This document shows, one piece after another, positions 8,150 to 19,599 of a stretch of DNA of 24,478 bases (positions within the stretch are counted from its first letter, which is position 1; every line of letters begins with the position of its first letter). The stretch is from Haplomitrium mnioides (lineage: Eukaryota > Marchantiophyta > Haplomitriopsida > Calobryales): contig JBNGIS010023854.1 of assembly GCA_049999725.1 (NCBI GenBank), positions 1-24,478 of the forward strand, given 5' to 3'. Below the pieces are notes generated by a model. It saw nothing but the letters and a program-made list of their open reading frames with translations. It was not told where the DNA came from and did no database searches. The position numbers were made by a program, and so were the translations under genes.

Positions 8150-11100
8150 TTATGAGGAGTTCAACTGCTCTGTCGACCTGGAGCTTAGTATCTCAGATAA
8201 TGTAGACTTCATTGCAACTGCACTGGCAGATCCCATTTGAAAGTCATCAATTCTTTGCACTGAACTGTCTGAATCGTGTGTCTGCCATTCCCCAGCTGAT
8301 TTGCCCACTAGTTGAAACATTAGCTGCAGAGTTTCAATATCCTCTGAGGCTTCCTTATCATCCAGCAAGGACTGCAATTTTAACAAAAGTGAGCTGGTGA
8401 GACATGGAAAGAAGAATCACTTCAAACAAGCCTGATGCACACATGGCAAGAGTGATGAAGAAGAATGCAGCGGCTCATCCTGTTAGAATTAAGCTGTTCA
8501 GTTCCCATACCTGTTTGCAGTGGACAGGCCACCCCGGATCCTAATAACTACTTTGACTTATTAAAAATTGAAATCTTCCACTGTTAGCTTTCTGTTCGTT
8601 GTAGCTAAGATAACCGTCCTTTGCATTTTAAACTGATATGCTTAAGTCTTGCATTCCCGCTCATAGAATGATTCCAAGCATCCTGATTCTGCTTAAAAGG
8701 ATATCTGATATTCAAATTCTAGTGCTCCGACCACTAACAACGCTCCCAAAATTACCAACAATTGCAATGCAGATGTGGAGAGTACAACAAACACAAACAT
8801 TTTCTAACTAGGGCGGGTAGAGTTTTCAGAGTTTGAAATACTGCAAGACTACAGTCCAGGCTATGAACCCTCATATAGTTGCACACAAACATTTGATGGG
8901 TACCCGATGGAAGTCGCAACAGACAAGGAACTACCTACTGCAACATAGAGTGCGGCTCACAACATGGTGTCAGTCACAAAGTTTAAGACATTTTCAAATT
9001 TTCAATACAACATTGTATTATGCAAGGCCCGTTAATTGTAAACTTCAGGCATTAGAGATGATACCATTTCATCAACAAGAAGAATAGAAGACAAACCTGC
9101 AGGAAGGGAAAAGCGGCTGAGTTATATTTCTGAAATGCTTTCATTCCAACAGCCCTGAGTATTGTCTTGATTGTCTTCAGTGAGGAGCTCGAGGAATCGT
9201 CTAACTTCATGTGCTGACCATACAAGAGCTCTTTTCTACGGTAAAGCATTGCCTCCAAGAGCAGGACAACTAGATGCCAGTTTTGAATCTCTAGAAGAAA
9301 ATTTGACAAAATTCTGCAGTACCATGTCAGTTTCAGTTAGTCATTGAAAACAAACACATTATTAATTCGGCAACTCACAGACGAGCTAATTCCTAACTTA
9401 ATGATGCATTTTCAAAGATCTTGACGAATAAACAAGACAGCCATTCCATATCAGTGCGCATGCTTACATAGCTCTATCGTCAAAGTGTCTTCTTCCAGTG
9501 TTTATGGCACCTGCTATATCTCCATCCAAACTGGGCCATTCAACTGAAGATGGATCAAGGTTGAAAAGGAAAGCAAGAACTATGGGTAAAGAATGCCCAG
9601 TTTGCTGAGTCAAATGTGCAACCATGATGTCAGAGATTGCATATACAATGATGTTAAGGGGGGAATCTTGTTCCTCACTCTCACCAATTGTGAACAATTG
9701 CTTGCCAAGCAAAAATCCTGCCTCAAGGCCTTTCTTAATACCACCTGGCCCGCTCTGGCTCTTGACACTGACGGTTTGATTTTTCTCTTCATGAAAGCAC
9801 GAGTCTTCAATCTGCTGGCTTTTCAAATTAAGATTGGCCTTTGCAAATGGACCCCCAAGAAATATTAGGACTACTAATAACATAGGAGCCACTGGCTTTG
9901 TCATTTCAAGAAGCATATTTTGTAAAAGCCTTGAGGAACTACTACCTGCTGTCAGCAACATTTGGACCATTTCCAAACTATGTACAAAATTTTCTTCTGT
10001 CGCAACCTCATTCGATGAATTTAAAACTGCAAAAATTTGAGGTGTTGACACATTGGAAGTTTGCATGCGGTGCATCTGAGAAGTCCCCCAGCACAGTAGT
10101 GGTTCCACCATGGGTAGCAGTAAGTATTTGTCTGCAAGTTTTGGTTCTCTATATGTCAAATTGCAGGCAAGATGGATCGAAGTTTGATGCATATTGCTTA
10201 CCAATTGGTTTGCAATATCACCCCCTCTAGAATTATCCTTCAAAGTATGCGGAAGAAGCAGCAAAGGTACCAGTTGAGAACAGACCGTCTTGTAATACTC
10301 ATCACATGTGGCGACAAACGTTGGGCATTTGGCCAGATGATTAGCCACCCTCTGGTACACATGCATGTTACCCTGAAATTTCACAACAATAATTTCTCAC
10401 GATCTACTGCACCAAAGAATGACATTCAGCCTAGCACAAGATAGTAGATCATTGAACTCAAACTCTGAGTGAATTGCAGTGAAAAACCTACCCTTTCGGT
10501 CCTTCCAACGAGCGTTTGCATTACAGTGGCAAGGCCACCTTCCCGCAGGATAGCCCTTGAGAGAAACTTTCCCACTTGGGATGTGAGCCACACTGGAGGA
10601 TTTGTGCAGTCTTTGCCGATCAATATGAAAAGAGCTTCAACAACGTGTGCCACAGGCAGAGTCGTTGTCAATACAGCAATCCTACTTGAAGCAACGTCTT
10701 TCCACTTCTGTGAAGTACCGGTATGAGGTATCGGGCCATAAGCAAGCTGGAAATAGGCGGCAAAAAGATCAACGAGATGACGAGAAAGCACAAGCTGGCG
10801 AAAAGCCGATGCATCTCCGGTACAATCGTCCCTTCTTGAAGCTTCCTGCTCAACATGGCTGCCACCAGGTCCGGTCACGCCGGCAGTAGACTGCATATCC
10901 CTGGTTTTAAAGGGCGATTGGCAGCCATCGTCATTCGCAAGATTTTTGTCCAGGAGAGAAGCCAGTAGCTCCGCTGATTCCAGAAGATATGATTCATCAG
11001 CACCAGGTAAATTCTGAAGAAGTTCATGAGTGCTGATGGCTGAAGTGCAAGATTCAGTTCTGCTGCATGTCAAAGATTGGGCATTAGAGACGGCAGATTT

Positions 11101-11502
11101 GTCCACTTGATCGGAAACAGCAGCAGCTGCCGCTGCAGCTTTCTCCCCAAATCTTCTGTGAAGGGGAATTCCTACTCCGGTGCTTAAGAAGGGGTAAATG
11201 CTAACTCTCACAACTAGCTCTACAACAGCCTTCACCACTGCCCAGTCTCGCAAATCGAAATCACAGCTTCGATCGTGAATCGAAAGCTGATGCAAATCCT
11301 TTAACAAGGCAAAACATTGCAAGATCGAATTCGCAGACCAGCCATCATCGTCACGACGGGCGTCCAACCCAATCCTGGAATGTTGAGGGTTGCAGCCACG
11401 ATTCTCTTTCACAGATGCCAATGCGAGAAGTGAACGAGCATCCTTTAATAAGCCTTTCGCGGACCTCCTCAGCGCAGGCATATTGGGTGATCCAAGAATC
11501 AA
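8150..11502 (-). CDS. Multi-exon helical-repeat protein, possibly TANGO6/RTP1-like (partial)
   Basis: Minus-strand exons with consistent phases are 11502-10492 (start MILGSPNMPALRR; ATG 11481 also possible), 10372-9468, 9313-9097 and 8371 to about 8150. Splices are AAAGG|GTAGGT to TTTCAG|GG, CTAT|GTAAGC to CTGCAG|AA, and CTGCAG|GTTTGT to ATTGCAG|TC. Exon 1 has WAVVKAVVELVVRVSIYPFL, an Ala run, and VLTTTLPVAHVVEALFILIG. Exon 2 has DEYYKTVCSQLVPLLLLP, KLADKYLLLPMVEPLL and long leucine-rich helices. The YYxxxCxQLxxLL pattern and overall look recall the TANGO6/Rtp1 family (HEAT-repeat proteins tied to secretion and RNA polymerase II assembly), but this is a recollection of pattern and not a search result. 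The last exon reaches a stop at 8150 for about 784 aa; a donor at 8177 (CCAG|GTCGAC) would extend it. The conserved C-terminal Rtp1 domains are not seen. It shares a divergent promoter with the IST1-like gene. Confidence 0.6.
8372..9096 (-). other. Intron 3 of the helical-repeat gene
   Basis: This 725-base stretch between two phase-0 exons starts GTTTGT and ends ATTGCAG on the sense strand. I see no coding sequence in it; the plus-strand frame at 8833-9087 looks like chance. Confidence 0.6.
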
Positions 11503-11707
11503 GTTTTTTTCATTTGATCATCGCCCCGACCAACAGAAGAAACCAGAGACACAATTTTCCCACGTCCACGCGCTCGATGTTTCCCTGTTCCATTTAAAAT
11601 TCCAACGTTTTCCTCCATATATCCTTCGCAAAACGGTGGTAAATATAGCGGTAGGAGCTTGAGGTCGGTCATATAAAAAGTTGGGGAAAGTGGTGGAGCC
11701 AGAACAG

Positions 11708-11734
11708 AGGGGAGGGGAGGGGAGGGGAGGGAGG
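11708..11734 (+). promoter_or_regulatory. G-quadruplex-like GGGGA tract
   Basis: At least four successive G-runs of four, separated by single A, fit the standard G-quadruplex pattern. If transcription starts near 11700 the tract lies at the very 5' end of the IST1-like mRNA and on the non-template strand. The complementary C-rich strand is upstream of the helical-repeat gene. Confidence 0.6.
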
Positions 11735-11807
11735 AAGGAAAGAAACAGTTGCTTCGAAGAGAAGAGAAGAGTAGGGCGGTGACACGCTCCACCTCTGTAT
11801 TGCGTCG

Positions 11808-11849
11808 ATGCTTCGGGTTGCGAGGTGGAGTGGATCATGCAAGGAGTGA
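11808..11849 (+). other. Upstream ORF 1 (13 codons) in copy 1
   Basis: ATG at 11808 reads MLRVARWSGSCKE then TGA. It is the counterpart of the upstream ORF in copy 2. It matters only if this stretch stays in the mature leader. Confidence 0.35.
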
Positions 11850-11973
11850 AGTGAGGACAAATTCGTGGATCGTTGGGGTTATTTATGCTTGCAGGACATT
11901 GTGGGTGCACGGGCTCTGTACATTTTGTGATTATTTTATTTTTGGGGAGACGGTTGTTCTACATCCAGGTCAT

Positions 11974-12021
11974 ATGATGATGCTTGGGGTTGCCACGTGG
12001 ATCGTGCAAGGAATGAAGTGA
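11974..12021 (+). other. Upstream ORF 2 (15 codons) in copy 2
   Basis: Three ATGs in a row start MMMLGVATWIVQGMK then TGA. The ATG cluster matches the genuine start MMMFGGG of the IST1-like protein 167 bases later, so it is a duplicated start region. Confidence 0.4.
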
Positions 12022-12140
12022 GGACGGATCTGTGGATCGTTGGGGTTATTTATTCTTGCAGGACATTGTGGGTGCACGGGCTCTGTAGATTTTGAGATTG
12101 TTTGATTTGCAGGAAGACGGGTTGTCTATAACCAGGTCTG

Positions 12141-15100
12141 ATGATGATGTTCGGGGGAGGATTCAAGGCTTCAAAATGGTGATTCTTGCACTTTGCTCTG
12201 TCATTCAATCTTGGATTGTTGGAGTTGAGATTCGTTATCGATGAAAGCGTTTGCTAATTATATGCCAAAATTCTTGTTTTTGTAAATTAGCCGTAAGCTT
12301 TGTAGATTGTTCTCTGCTGGCTTCGTGATCGGGACGGGTTGGTCGCGCTTTTGATGAAAATGTCTAAAACTCACACTTTCAGCAAGGGTCGTTGTATGAA
12401 TCTTTCTGTCATAGGGCAGAAACTTATGAATGTGCTCATCTCGATAATTTTAGTTTTCGGACCCAATTAACTGACCGGCGAACAGAGGTTTAGTATTTTC
12501 GAGTCTGTAGGAACGATGACAGCCATAGGCAATTATATCCACGGAAATCTTACACGTATTCACTTTTTCCTGTGTGGAGCAGCAAAACTCTACTGCGACT
12601 GGCAATGGCCCGCATAAAGCTGCTAAGAAACAAGCGCGATATTCAAATAAAACAACTGCGCAAGGATATCTTTATGTTGCTTCAGTCAGGCCAGGAGCCC
12701 AGTGCTCGCATTCGGGTATGTGTCTTGGATATTATGGTGTTCTTTACCAATAGTGTGACGAAATAGTAAGATTTTATTCCTGCCATTTGTTCAAGCCATT
12801 TGAACGCACTTTCAAAGTTTTGTGAACTGTAGACGCCCATCTGACGATATTTCCGGGTCTACAAAAAACCTCACTGGTTTTATTCTTTGAACAGGTGGAG
12901 CACGTATACAGGGAGCAAAATGTAATGGCTGCCTATGACATTATCGAGCTTTTCTGTGAGCTGATTGCTGTGAGACTTCCCATCATTGAGTCTCAAAAGT
13001 GAGTGTGCTCAGGACCTGTTTCTTTGGCTTCCATCTTTCTGTATATGTCAGGATAATTCATACAAATATAAGATTGCTCATGTGTGTGAAAGTTATGGAG
13101 GACTGTCGGATGTCCATGCTTTGTCTTGGTTTGCTTGATTGTCTCACTCGCCTCGTGTTATTAGATTTGTCTATTGGACAAAATCCCTTCCCATTGTTGT
13201 TGGTACTTTCGTGGTTTCAAAGTTGGGGATGCTGGTGCTTTCTCCAAGAAAATCAGGTTCCTGGACTGAAGTGATTTAAGGAATTAACTTAAACTGATGT
13301 ATGTTCATGAAAATTTTGATTGGCAGGTTATGCCCATTGGATTTGAAAGAAGGAATTTCAAGTTTAGTTTTTGCCTCACCAAGGTGTGCGGACCTGCCTG
13401 AACTGTTACAGATACGCACTCTTTTCCAAGCCAAATATGGAAAGGAGTTTGTTTCTGCTGCAGCTGAATTGAGGCCTGACTGTGGTGTCAACCGGCGGGT
13501 GGGTTCTGTTTGTAAAGGAATGAATTTTGTACTCATAGTTTTGGGGCTGCATATATGGACTTTAGTGTGCTTCAATGACTGAGACAGTGTTTTTAGGCCT
13601 TTGCAGAGATTTGGGAAAAAATATGTGCTTCCAACGTTTGTTCTCTGAGGGAATCTAAAATTAATTAGGAAGCTCTCAAATTTATAAATTTTCAATGGGA
13701 TGAAGAGTTGGCAAAGAACATTTAGTATTTTCAATTCCTGGAAAGGCAGCTTCTGAAGCTCTATCAATTGTTGTATTTGGCAAAATTTATTACTAAGTGT
13801 AAATTTTATTCATGCAGATTATTGAAAAGTTATCTGTTCGTGCCCCATCAGGAGAGGTCAAGCTGAAGTTGTTGAAAGAAATTGCAGCAGAATTCAATCT
13901 GGATTGGGATCCAGCTGACACTGAGGCAGAGCTTCTTAAACAGCCTGAAGATTTACTTGTAAGTACACTCTGGTGTCGGCCATATTTATGACAGTTATAA
14001 ATCTGCTTACCTTTTCAAACATTTTTTATGGACTGTTGGAAGACAGGAGTGGCTTTGTCTATCTAAGATTGCAGCTAGTGAGTCTGACCTAATGCTGTTG
14101 CTGATTTGCTACCACAATTGCTTGGCATGCCATTGGTTGTGAACAGGATGGACCAAAGAAGTTTGTGGGTGCCACTATGATGCCATTTCCTGAACCACAG
14201 TATGTCTTTAATAAGCCATCCGAGAAGGAACCTCAACTTCAGCACACCCCACCAGCTGCAGCATCTGTCTTGCCTCCAGTACGTGCTGCACCCCATCCAG
14301 CTCCTGTGCCCTCTTCTACAAAGTCTTCTCCCGACTCAACTCCACCTGATTCTCCTATTGACAGGAAACAGTTTGTACCTTTTGTTGTGCCACCACCACC
14401 AAGAGGGCCAGCCCCTGGGAGACATGAATCTCCTCAAAGAGCATCAGGGAATTGGCGGGCAAGTGATCAAGGCATCTCAAGCCAGTCAGGAAAGACTCAT
14501 CCAGAGAAACTGCCCAGCTTTACAGATGATGCACCTTCACAACCAAAGGAAGGCCTTATCAATTATGAAAATGTTGCAGCTGCTGCAAAGGCAGCTGCTG
14601 ATTCAGCTGACCGTGCAGTTGCTGCAGCTAGAGCTGCTGCTGAATTGGCAAAATTACAGTCATCCAAAATTGATTCAGCTGACCGTGCAGTTGCTGCAGC
14701 TAGAGCTGCTGAATTGGCAAAAGTACAGTCATCCAAAATTGGATCTGTTCCCCAGAAAGTAAGTCAAGAATCAGACAATTCTTCTTCAGAAGATAGTGGG
14801 GATGAGAAGGAGAGAACCCACCAAGAAAGGAATTCATACCCTTGGAAAAGCAGTGACAGACCCAGAGAAGACTCAGATTCTGAGTTCAAGAAGATCAGTG
14901 AGTCACAAGAGAGGAATGAAACAAAGACTCTTCATGAAGGTGAGAGCTTGTTTACACAGGAGGGGGCAGAAGATGATGTCGCTTCTGCAAGAATTGAAGA
15001 AGAGACAAATAATGAGAAAAGTCAGAGGCCAGAGTTGTTTAGTAGGTCAGAATCTAATCTTTTCAAGAGAAGTGACTCAGATGAGGCAGACTTGAGGAGT

Positions 15101-16087
15101 TCAGATGAATCGCCTTTCTATGATACCTTGCAAGGGTTTTCACGGCCAAAGTTTGATGAAGACGATGTTCCATACTCTAGAAGCTCCATTAAAAGTGAGC
15201 TAGATTTTTTCAATAGGAGGAGTTCCAGTCCGAAACCTACTTTCAATGACTATTGGCGAAGCCAGACCCTCAACTTTCCCGGGGATAAAGATGATATGCC
15301 TATCAGCCGGAGGGATTCTCAGGGAAACAGCAACCTAAATAATGAAAAGCTCCGATGGAATTCTGGAGTGTCTGATAGTCAAGACTCCAGTAACATGTTC
15401 AGTTCTCATTTTGATCAATCGGACAAGGCTAGTGACTCATTTTATCAAAAGACAACTGCAAGAAAAGGGGACACTTCAGTATACAAGGAGCCTGAATCTT
15501 CCTTCCCCTCTAAGCCTAGGATCATTGAAAGTAAGAGAACTCGTGCCCAATGGCCGGCTAGAAACAGAGAGAGATCAGAGGATAGTGGAGCCAGTAGTTC
15601 TGGGGATGTAAGCCTACCACCTCCACCAGTCCACCCTGTTAAGCCAAAGGTATCTGAAAGTGTAGAATATGACTCATCACCTTCTTTCTCAAGACCTCTA
15701 AGCCCACCTCCAGGACAATATGCCACACGGCAAAAGTCCTTTAGCACTGGTCTGTATGGCTCACCTCCTCCAAGCCCCTCTCCTCATGAGTTTGATGACT
15801 CCCCCACCATGGCAAACGTCTCCAGCACGCAACCCAAAGGGCATCACGTCTCTTCATTGTCAACTTATTTCCAGCGCCCTCAAAGGCCTTTATCTTCGTT
15901 TGGTCACAGACATTCAGACCCCAATCCAATTACGTTGTCAACCTCACTTTCTGATCCAAGTCCTACCAATTCACCAGACAATATTCGATACAACATTTCA
16001 CCCTCAGCTCCTCTTGTACATCCAAAGCTTCCAGATTATGATGATTTGCATGCTCGTTTTGAAGCTCTGAAGACCACCAGACACTAG
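12141..16087 (+). CDS. IST1: IST1-like ESCRT-III-associated protein
   Basis: Six exons (12141-12178, 12583-12715, 12895-12998, 13327-13498, 13818-13958, 14147-16087) join in frame to 842 aa, each with GT/AG borders. Exon 1 encodes only MMMFGGGFKASKC (last codon split), which completes the family start K-C-KTLLRLAMARIKLLRNKR. The IST1 domain (about residues 10-175) continues with QEPSARIR, VEHVYREQNVMAAYDIIELF, LPIIESQK, ISSLVFASPRCADLPEL, AKYGKEFVSAAAELRPDCGV and APSGEVKLKLLKEIAAEF. IST1 binds ESCRT-III CHMP1 and Vps4/LIP5 in multivesicular body sorting. Exon 6 gives a ~645-residue low-complexity tail rich in Ser, Pro, Asp and Glu, with an Ala-rich duplicated helix and PPPSPSP runs. The C-terminus DYDDLHARFEALK fits a MIM1 motif for MIT domains. 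The first ATG of three is assumed to be the start. Confidence 0.92.
14600..14740 (+). repeat. In-frame tandem duplication encoding an Ala-rich repeat
   Basis: Copy 1 (14600-14671, 72 bases) and copy 2 (14672-14740, 69 bases) are almost identical; copy 2 lacks one GCT and has few substitutions. They encode DSADRAVAAARAAAELAK plus LQSSKI and the same with one Ala fewer (about residues 348-371 and 372-394). The near identity points to a recent event. Confidence 0.95.
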
Positions 16088-16600
16088 TAAGGTGTTCATA
16101 TTTAGAGGGGTGTTTTCTGCAATGTATGCATCAATTGCAGAAGATCCTAATTATGAATTTGAGAGGCAAGTAGTTTTTAGTACATGAGGGCCTCTTGCAC
16201 ATCCAGGTGATCATAATCTTAAGCTTTACAACACCAACTGGCCTATCTGCTAAGTATATTACCTCCGTCGAGATGGTGTTAGCCAGGGTTTTGTCTCAGT
16301 GTTTTGAAATTGAGAGGATACTGAATTGTGTTTGATTATGTATTTTTATTAAAATCTTCCGTTCATCAAAGTGCTTCCCACCAGAATTATCGTGCTCAAT
16401 TTCACCAGTTAGACTTAGATAGTTAGAATGCCCTGGATGATACTGGTTGAACATCATGTTATTAGAACTGTACTTGTTTGGTATAATTGCCTTGCCTCCC
16501 TCAGTTCACCTGGGGTTCATAAGCGGTTGCTGTATTGCTAAGGGTTGTTAGCTTGTGATCTTATGTAATGCTAGGAATTGGTTGGGCTAATATTTTGGGG
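16088..16600 (+). other. 3' flank of the IST1-like gene
   Basis: No open frame of note. This is the expected place for the 3' UTR; AT-rich patches such as TATTTTTATTAAAATC near 16340 could serve polyadenylation, but no single signal stands out. Confidence 0.4.
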
Positions 16601-17162
16601 AACACCCTATTTTTGGGTTTATAGACCTGACCATGAAGTTCAGTTTGCTAAAGGAATTCAAGGATAGCTACCCTTTTTGAAAACATCCAAGAGGGTCATT
16701 TGTTCAGAGATTTGGTTTTCATTGAATTTCAAAGCTGTGTAGTTTAGTTTAGTTTGCTCTGCCTAAGTTCTGTGGTATTCCATTTCCTTTGCAATCTATT
16801 TGGCCTCGAACTTTTCTCCCTTTCTTGGATGGGATGTAATGGTGCTGTGAATATAGTTGAGAACCTCATAGAATTTTTTATTGGAGTACTAAATTGAGAT
16901 AGCATCTTTCTAAACTTTCACTAAAAAGAAAAAGAAGGCTATAAGCTAATTAGACTTCCATAAGAGAGTGGACATTGAAGTAGAGGTTAAAGATGGTGTC
17001 TCTAGCTTAGAAAAAATTTATTACTCAAATTGTGAAAGTAAGTTCCAACCTCTAACACCACTTTTAAGATTGGTAAATTTAAAATATAAGTTTGTGAAAT
17101 GGAAGTTAACCTTATAGCTTTTAGTTTAGAAGATTTTTAAGAACGTTTAAAAGGTTTGACCA

Positions 17163-17296
17163 TAACTTTGACCTTCCAATTTATTTTTGTATAGGTATTT
17201 TCACTTGTGTAGGTATTAATTTTATGCACAACTTTGACATTAACTTTGACCTTCCAATTTATTTTTGTGTAGGTATTTTCACTTGTATAGGTATTT
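17163..17296 (+). repeat. Diverged direct repeat, period 79
   Basis: AACTTTGACCTTCCAATTTA followed by a TTTTTGT-TAGGTATTTTCACTTG block occurs at 17163 and again at 17242, about 55 bases each, with few differences. A partial third AACTTTGACAT lies between them. Confidence 0.85.
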
Positions 17297-17670
17297 TCAC
17301 TTCAAGATAGAGATAAAAAATAAATGACTTTGCTTAATTAAATTGGTCTAAAGGATTTGATGTTTTGTAGATTCAAGTAAAACACTAAGAGATAGATATT
17401 AAAATAAAAAAATAAATGACTCTTTAATCTTAAATTGGGCTATAAGGTTTTTTGCTTCGTAGATTCAAGGAAAGTCTAGTTTTGTGAGGTTAGAATCTAT
17501 CCTTCTCACTTATACATAAATCTTCTCAAATGGATTGTTATAAAGAAAATGCATTTAGTGTGTTTTTTTAATATTTGGTTATGTTTGTACAATTAGAATT
17601 AGGTCAACGACTTACTTAAGTTCAAACCTATTACTTTATACTTGTGTATTATCTCATTATTGCCTCATTA

Positions 17671-17792
17671 TCACCTATTTATAGGAAATTCACAATTTAA
17701 TAAGTTATTGTGTTTGACTATGTCAATAGGAGTTATTTATAAGAAAATCACAATTTAAAAAAGGTATTGTGTTTGACTATGTTAATGGGAAT
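17671..17792 (+). repeat. Diverged direct repeat, period about 58
   Basis: ATTTATA-GAAA-TCACAATTTAA followed by a TATTGTGTTTGACTATG block occurs twice in tandem, with several substitutions and small indels. Confidence 0.8.
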
Positions 17793-19599
17793 TTGGGTGC
17801 TTTACATCAATGTTTTCTACCACCTCTATCAAATTTGTCTGAATAGTTTGAAGCCGTAGAAAATAAGATCACTATATCCAAGTAGTTGTATACATTAGTT
17901 TGAAGTGATTTGGAAATGCATGCCCTAACAACCTAATGACCAATTCTTTCATCAGCCTCAAATTACGTCTCCTTCCATCTACTATCATCAAAATCATGAG
18001 CCTTCTTTCATGCAAGTTGACTTTCCTCCACCTACAATCTATCTCAAGTAAGTAGAGAATATTAGCACATGACTAAGAGAGCCTCCAGAGTGCATCGATC
18101 TTGTTTGAAGAATTGAAGAGGGAGGATCTCATATCATATAGACTTGCTTTAGCCCAACCCATCACTAAGACAAATCTACTAGCAAGGTACATGTTAGATA
18201 TAGTATCCCAAACTATGGCTAGGGATCAATTTTCTAGTTTTTCCTAGTCATGAACATACCTTGTAATCTTTTTGAGCTATGTCGATGGATCGTCAAAAGC
18301 TCTTGCATTGAAACTTTTCTACTTTGAGTTTTCTATCATTTGAAAAGAGCAATCACATAGAGCAATTTAATACTAAGGCGATAGAATTTATGGTGTTGTG
18401 GTTGATTCCCATCCAAGTTAATGGAATAAACATCTCATGAAGAATTTCAAACCCTAGAATTAGAGGGTGTCTTTATCAAGCAATGGTGGGCATAGAGTTC
18501 ATCTATAGAATACATTGGTCTCCTCACTATTTTTGACATTATCCCCTCTCCTTACTCTCTCAAAGACTTATTTCCAACGATTGATTTAGAGCCCATGAGC
18601 TTGATATACTTGCTTTTGCTTCGTTGTCGTTTACTATCAAAGCTGTCAATGAGAAATATAGCATGTTTTATGACATACCCCATTTGCTGTTTGGTATTAT
18701 AGATGCTCACCCAAGGAAACTTGTGACATAGAATGATGATCACCTCTCTTATACTCTATTCCCACATTTCCTTTTAGTTCATCTTTAATAAGACTTTATG
18801 GGGTCCCAACCATAGCTTTGGACCCCAAGGATCCCATAGTTATAAGGTACTCCAAGCCATAGCTCTAGACTCTAATGATGGCATAGTGATAGTGAAGAAG
18901 TACCAGACCTTCTCCACACTCAACTCAAAACTTGATCCCATATTGACTCACAACAGATAAACAACATTATAGGGGAAGGAGTACAGGAAAACGACTAAAT
19001 GTGGCCAAGCCAACCCTTACAAAGACTAGACTACCCACATTTTCACTTGCCTTCATACCCATTCTGCTAATCAAAAACTCTCAAGATGATCATTAGATGT
19101 TTGTCACCTCAAAAAAGCACACTCTCCTTGATTGAAACACAAGAGGATATTCTCAAGAACTTCTTCCTATATAACACCTTCAACAATGTGAATTTTCACT
19201 ACCAGCCCTTGGACTGAGTAATTCAGCCTCTAGCAACAAACTATTTAGCTAGATAAGTTGTTGCTTGCATCTCCTATCTGATAGATAAATTTTTTTTTAA
19301 AAAAACATTGAAGAATGATTGCAATTGCTAGGAGCAAAAGGAAAAGATGGTTTTCACTTCCCTTTCTTGTTGCTTCTCGATAAGTAGCAAGTTGTTGGCT
19401 AATTCTCACATAGAAAATGAACAATTAAAAAGAAAGAAATAGTAGCTTGAAGGTATACAAACAATGTAGCTACTCTACTATGATAGGTTGAGCACTAAAT
19501 CAAACCTTTAAACTAGCAACGCAATTTCTCAACTCAAAGAATACTCTCACAAAGTTGACTTAAAGAACCCAAAGTTTGCTTGATAAGGATATATGTGTG

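Larger units (their letters stand above)
11503..12140. promoter_or_regulatory. Divergent promoter and IST1-like 5' leader
   Basis: The two flanking genes start 640 bases apart on opposite strands. A plus-strand TATAAAAA at 11672-11679 suits the IST1-like gene, with a start of transcription near 11700. A minus-strand TATATTTA at about 11646-11639 suits the helical-repeat gene. They are only about 30 bases apart. The IST1 leader then holds a G-rich tract, a 170-base tandem duplication and several short upstream ORFs. A CACGTG G-box lies at 11994-11999. A possible leader-intron acceptor (TTTGATTTGCAG) ends at 12112. All roles are inferred from motif and position. Confidence 0.55.
11807..12145 (+). 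repeat. 170-bp tandem duplication in the IST1-like leader
   Basis: Copy 1 is about 11807-11978 and copy 2 about 11979-12145. Both start GATGCTT, share GTGAAGTGAGGAC-type sequence, GTGGATCGTTGGGGTTATTT and GGACATTGTGGGTGCACGGG, and end with a CCAGGTC block just before an ATGATGATG cluster. The true IST1 start codons sit exactly where a third copy would begin. Confidence 0.88.
16601..19599. other. AT-rich intergenic DNA without genes
   Basis: No frame on either strand looks coding; the longest (18552-18743, minus) has no family resemblance. The stretch holds several diverged short direct repeats (17163-17296, about 17677-17792, and 18810-18890 with two CCATAGCT...CATAGT copies). It looks like worn-down transposon or simple intergenic sequence. 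Confidence 0.6.

Noticed and set aside
9464-11502. Plus-strand frames opposite the helical-repeat exons (for example 9593-9868, 9898-10230, 10647-10889)
   Set aside because: They are shadows of the minus-strand exons and show no family pattern.
11749-12021. 91-residue ORF upstream of IST1
   Set aside because: It starts without a clear ATG, runs through the 170-bp duplication and ends with the short upstream ORF; composition is not protein-like.
12572-12766. IST1-like protein starting at GTG 12572
   Set aside because: A small upstream exon (12141-12178) gives MMMFGGGFKASKC with correct splice sites and the conserved K-C-K-T junction.
14202-15095. Alternative frames inside IST1 exon 6 (14202-14762, 14796-15095)
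   Set aside because: Low-complexity shadow frames of the spliced gene.
18552-18743. Small minus-strand gene in the AT-rich intergenic stretch
   Set aside because: 63 residues with no recognisable motif, no clear splice or promoter context.
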